From: Myxococcales bacterium
GTDB lineage: Bacteria > Myxococcota_A > Polyangia > Polyangiales > Polyangiaceae
Reading direction: 5' to 3'
Assembly: GCA_016212965.1 (NCBI GenBank)
Contig: JACRDA010000008.1
Location: 1 to 34,575 of the forward strand
DNA length: 34,575 nt
Under the pieces are notes generated by a model, which had not been told where the DNA came from, searched no databases, and saw nothing but the letters and a program-made list of their open reading frames with translations. The number at the start of each line of letters is the position of its first letter. Positions within the stretch are counted from its first letter, which is position 1. The position numbers and the translations under genes are program-made. Positions 32,772-34,575 of the stretch are shown in pieces.

Positions 32772-34575
32772 TCAGGGACGCTCCCCGAGCCACACGTCGC
32801 CGTCCTCGGTGAGCCACGAGAAGTAGAGCCAGCGCCCGTCGGGCGAGAGCGCGATGTGGTCGCCGACACCGTCGGCCTCGAGGCCGAAGATGCGCTCCGG
32901 GCTCGGGTGCGCGGTGTCGACGAGCCATAGACCGCGCCCGCCGCCGTCGGAGTACACGAGGCGGCGGCCGTCCGGCAGAAAGCGCGGACCGACGCCGCTG
33001 TCGGCGAGCTTGTCGTAGCGCCGCGCCGCGAGGTCGTAGCGGTAGAGGCCCGCGCTCCGGCCGCGCAGGCCGACGGAGCCCGCGAGCGCGCCGTCGTCGG
33101 GCGAAAGATCGCTCGGCACGAACTGCCGGCCCTCCTCGGGATAGGGCTCGAAGCTCCGGAGCTCCCCGGCGGCGCCACCCGGCGCGAGCTCGATCTCGAG
33201 CAGGCCCTGCATGTTGACCCAGGTGAGGGCGCGCGCCGCGCGATGCTCGGGGATCGTGAACAGCATCACGCGCTCGGACGCGGGCGTCAGCGCGCGCAGG
33301 CCGCTGCCGTCCGGCGCGACGCTCCACACCTGCCAGCTGCCGCCGCGGTGCGAGTAGAAGACGACGCGCGTGCCGTCCGGAGCCCAGCGCGGCAGGCGGT
33401 TGCTCTTGCCGGTGTCGTCGGTGAGCGGGCGCAGCTCCGTGCCGTCGGCGCTCGCGAGGTAGATGTTCTCGTCGACGTCGGGCCGCACCCAGCACGAGCA
33501 GAACGCGACCGAGGCCCCGTCGGGCGAGACGTCGGGCGCCGCGAAGGCGTTGGCCCCGCGCGTGACGAGGCCGGGCGCGCCCGTCACGCGCCCGCGCACG
33601 GGGTCGAAGGCGACGCGCGCGACGTTGCCGGTGCGGAGCGTGGAGCCGAAGAGCAGCCGCTGGCCGTCTCGCGACAAGCTCGGGTGCTCGGCCGCCCCCG
33701 CGACGCCGCTCGTGACGGGCTCGGGTGGCCCCGCGGCCGCGCCGGTGCCGGGCTCCACCGGGAGCCGCCAGATGTTCATGGGGCCCGCGAGCGTGCTCGC
33801 GAAGTAGACGGCCCGGCCGTCGGCTCCCCAGGTGGGCGACCACGCCACGTGCGCGCCGCGGTCGTAGAGCAGGCGCGCCGGGCCCGCCGTCCCGTCCGGG
33901 GCCGGCACGGGCAGGAGCAACAGACCGTGGTGCTCGAGATCGAGATCGCCCTCGGCGACGACCGAGCGGTCGTCGGGCGACAGCGCGCCCTCGGCCGCGT
34001 CGCGCACGGCGGCGAGCGGCGTCACGGCGCCGCTCTCGACGTCGACGAGCGAGACCGCGCCGAGCGTGCCGCGCGAGCGCGGATCCTCGACGAGCTGACT
34101 CGACACGACGAGCCGCCGGCCGTCGGGCGAGAAGCTCGGGTGGTAGCCGGTCGCGGTCACGCGCCGCACGCTCTCGCCCGTGGCACCCATCACGAACACG
34201 CCCCCGCCGTCGCGCTCGGACACGAAGGCGATGCGCGTGCCGTCGGGCGAGATGGCGGGGTGGAAATCGCGCCCCGGCGAGCCGAGCGTGAGGTTGGTCG
34301 CGTTCTGCCCGCCGATGCGCTGTCGGAAGACGTCGAGCTCGCCGGGCGGCCCGGCTGCGTACACGAACCAGGTGCCGTCGGGCGCGATCCGGGGCGTGCG
34401 CTCGAGCCCCGGGGCGGTCGTGACGCGCCGAAAGCGGAGCGCCCCCTCGGCGACGCCCGTCGCGGGTGCGCTCGTGGCAGGGCCCGGCGCACGCCCGGCG
34501 CCGTCGCTCGGGCTCGTCGGCGCGCGCGGCGAGCTCGCGCTCGGCCCCCCTGCGCCACTCGGCGCCGCCGCGCGC
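32772..34575 (-). CDS. PD40/TolB-like beta-propeller protein (5' partial)
   Basis: The frame is open from the right edge of the window to the TGA at 32772-32774, about 600 residues. A GTG at 34364 is not the true start, because the frame continues upstream with an intact first blade (RFRRVTTAPGLERTPRIAPD, then GTWFVYAAG) preceded by an Ala/Pro/Ser/Gly linker. At least eight PD40 motifs follow, each with the SPDG-type turn: AISPDGTRIAFVSERDGG, SFSPDGRRLVVSS, SLSRDGQRLLFGS, DVSPDGASVAFCS, RWAPDGTRVVFYSHRGG, RFLPDGRRLVYSDGG and ALSPDGRWLYFSW. These build TolB-like propellers. In myxobacteria such propellers often end Ser/Thr kinases or sit in periplasmic proteins. The linker at the edge suits either, and the missing N-terminus would decide. 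Confidence 0.85.
   Translation of the reverse strand, partial: RAAAPSGAGGPSASSPRAPTSPSDGAGRAPGPATSAPATGVAEGALRFRRVTTAPGLERTPRIAPDGTWFVYAAGPPGELDVFRQRIGGQNATNLTLGSPGRDFHPAISPDGTRIAFVSERDGGGVFVMGATGESVRRVTATGYHPSFSPDGRRLVVSSQLVEDPRSRGTLGAVSLVDVESGAVTPLAAVRDAAEGALSPDDRSVVAEGDLDLEHHGLLLLPVPAPDGTAGPARLLYDRGAHVAWSPTWGADGRAVYFASTLAGPMNIWRLPVEPGTGAAAGPPEPVTSGVAGAAEHPSLSRDGQRLLFGSTLRTGNVARVAFDPVRGRVTGAPGLVTRGANAFAAPDVSPDGASVAFCSCWVRPDVDENIYLASADGTELRPLTDDTGKSNRLPRWAPDGTRVVFYSHRGGSWQVWSVAPDGSGLRALTPASERVMLFTIPEHRAARALTWVNMQGLLEIELAPGGAAGELRSFEPYPEEGRQFVPSDLSPDDGALAGSVGLRGRSAGLYRYDLAARRYDKLADSGVGPRFLPDGRRLVYSDGGGRGLWLVDTAHPSPERIFGLEADGVGDHIALSPDGRWLYFSWLTEDGDVWLGERP

Overview
The window is very GC-rich, nearly gap-free DNA, and its gene content looks like a myxobacterium (Myxococcota, Polyangia-like). 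That assignment is inferred from content. The clues are many type II signal-peptide lipoproteins with Gly/Ser/Thr-rich linkers (IgGFc-binding-like, EGF-like, kelch-like, poly-Thr), a hybrid Ser/Thr kinase, and an NtrC-type sigma-54 regulator beside its histidine kinase. GC-rich codon use makes long antisense reading frames common. I chose genes by recognisable domains, signal peptides, start context and lack of overlap. I saw no rRNA, tRNA, CRISPR array, transposase or integrase.

Layout. Positions 1-9900 hold the end of a coiled-coil/helix-hairpin-helix protein, a small secreted protein, a CocE-type hydrolase lipoprotein, a DUF4139 lipoprotein, a lipoprotein with a possible Cys-His-Asp protease core, a poly-Thr lipoprotein and a kelch-like lipoprotein. 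A large inverted repeat and a 50-bp tandem duplication lie at 3773-4054. Positions 9947-14732 form an accessory-looking cassette. It has two overlapping short ORFs, a 22-codon leader ORF, a LysM/peptidoglycan-binding-like protein with a GH18-like C-terminal domain and a +1 frameshift, and a lipoprotein coupled to it by a GTGA overlap. Related short reading frames (copies A and B) bracket this cassette. Glutamate dehydrogenase follows (14801-16030).

Positions 16097-18048 hold a gene remnant next to an overlapping two-gene module: an ImmA/IrrE-like protein that has lost HExxH, and a small partner. This resembles a toxin-antitoxin arrangement. Positions 18197-26207 are a minus-strand run: IgGFc-binding-like lipoprotein, another lipoprotein, a Ser/Thr kinase fused through one membrane helix to a PhnD-like binding domain, a sulfatase coupled to a small coiled-coil protein, and a CorA-like membrane protein.

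Positions 26266-31292 look like a regulatory unit. An outer-membrane-barrel-like gene has a consensus -24/-12 sigma-54 promoter directly before its ATG and an upstream palindrome. A multi-helix histidine kinase and an NtrC-type sigma-54 activator lie next to it, and I infer that they control it. The right end has an EGF-like lipoprotein, a three-copy CTCCGTG-type repeat, and a PD40/TolB-like propeller protein that runs off the edge.
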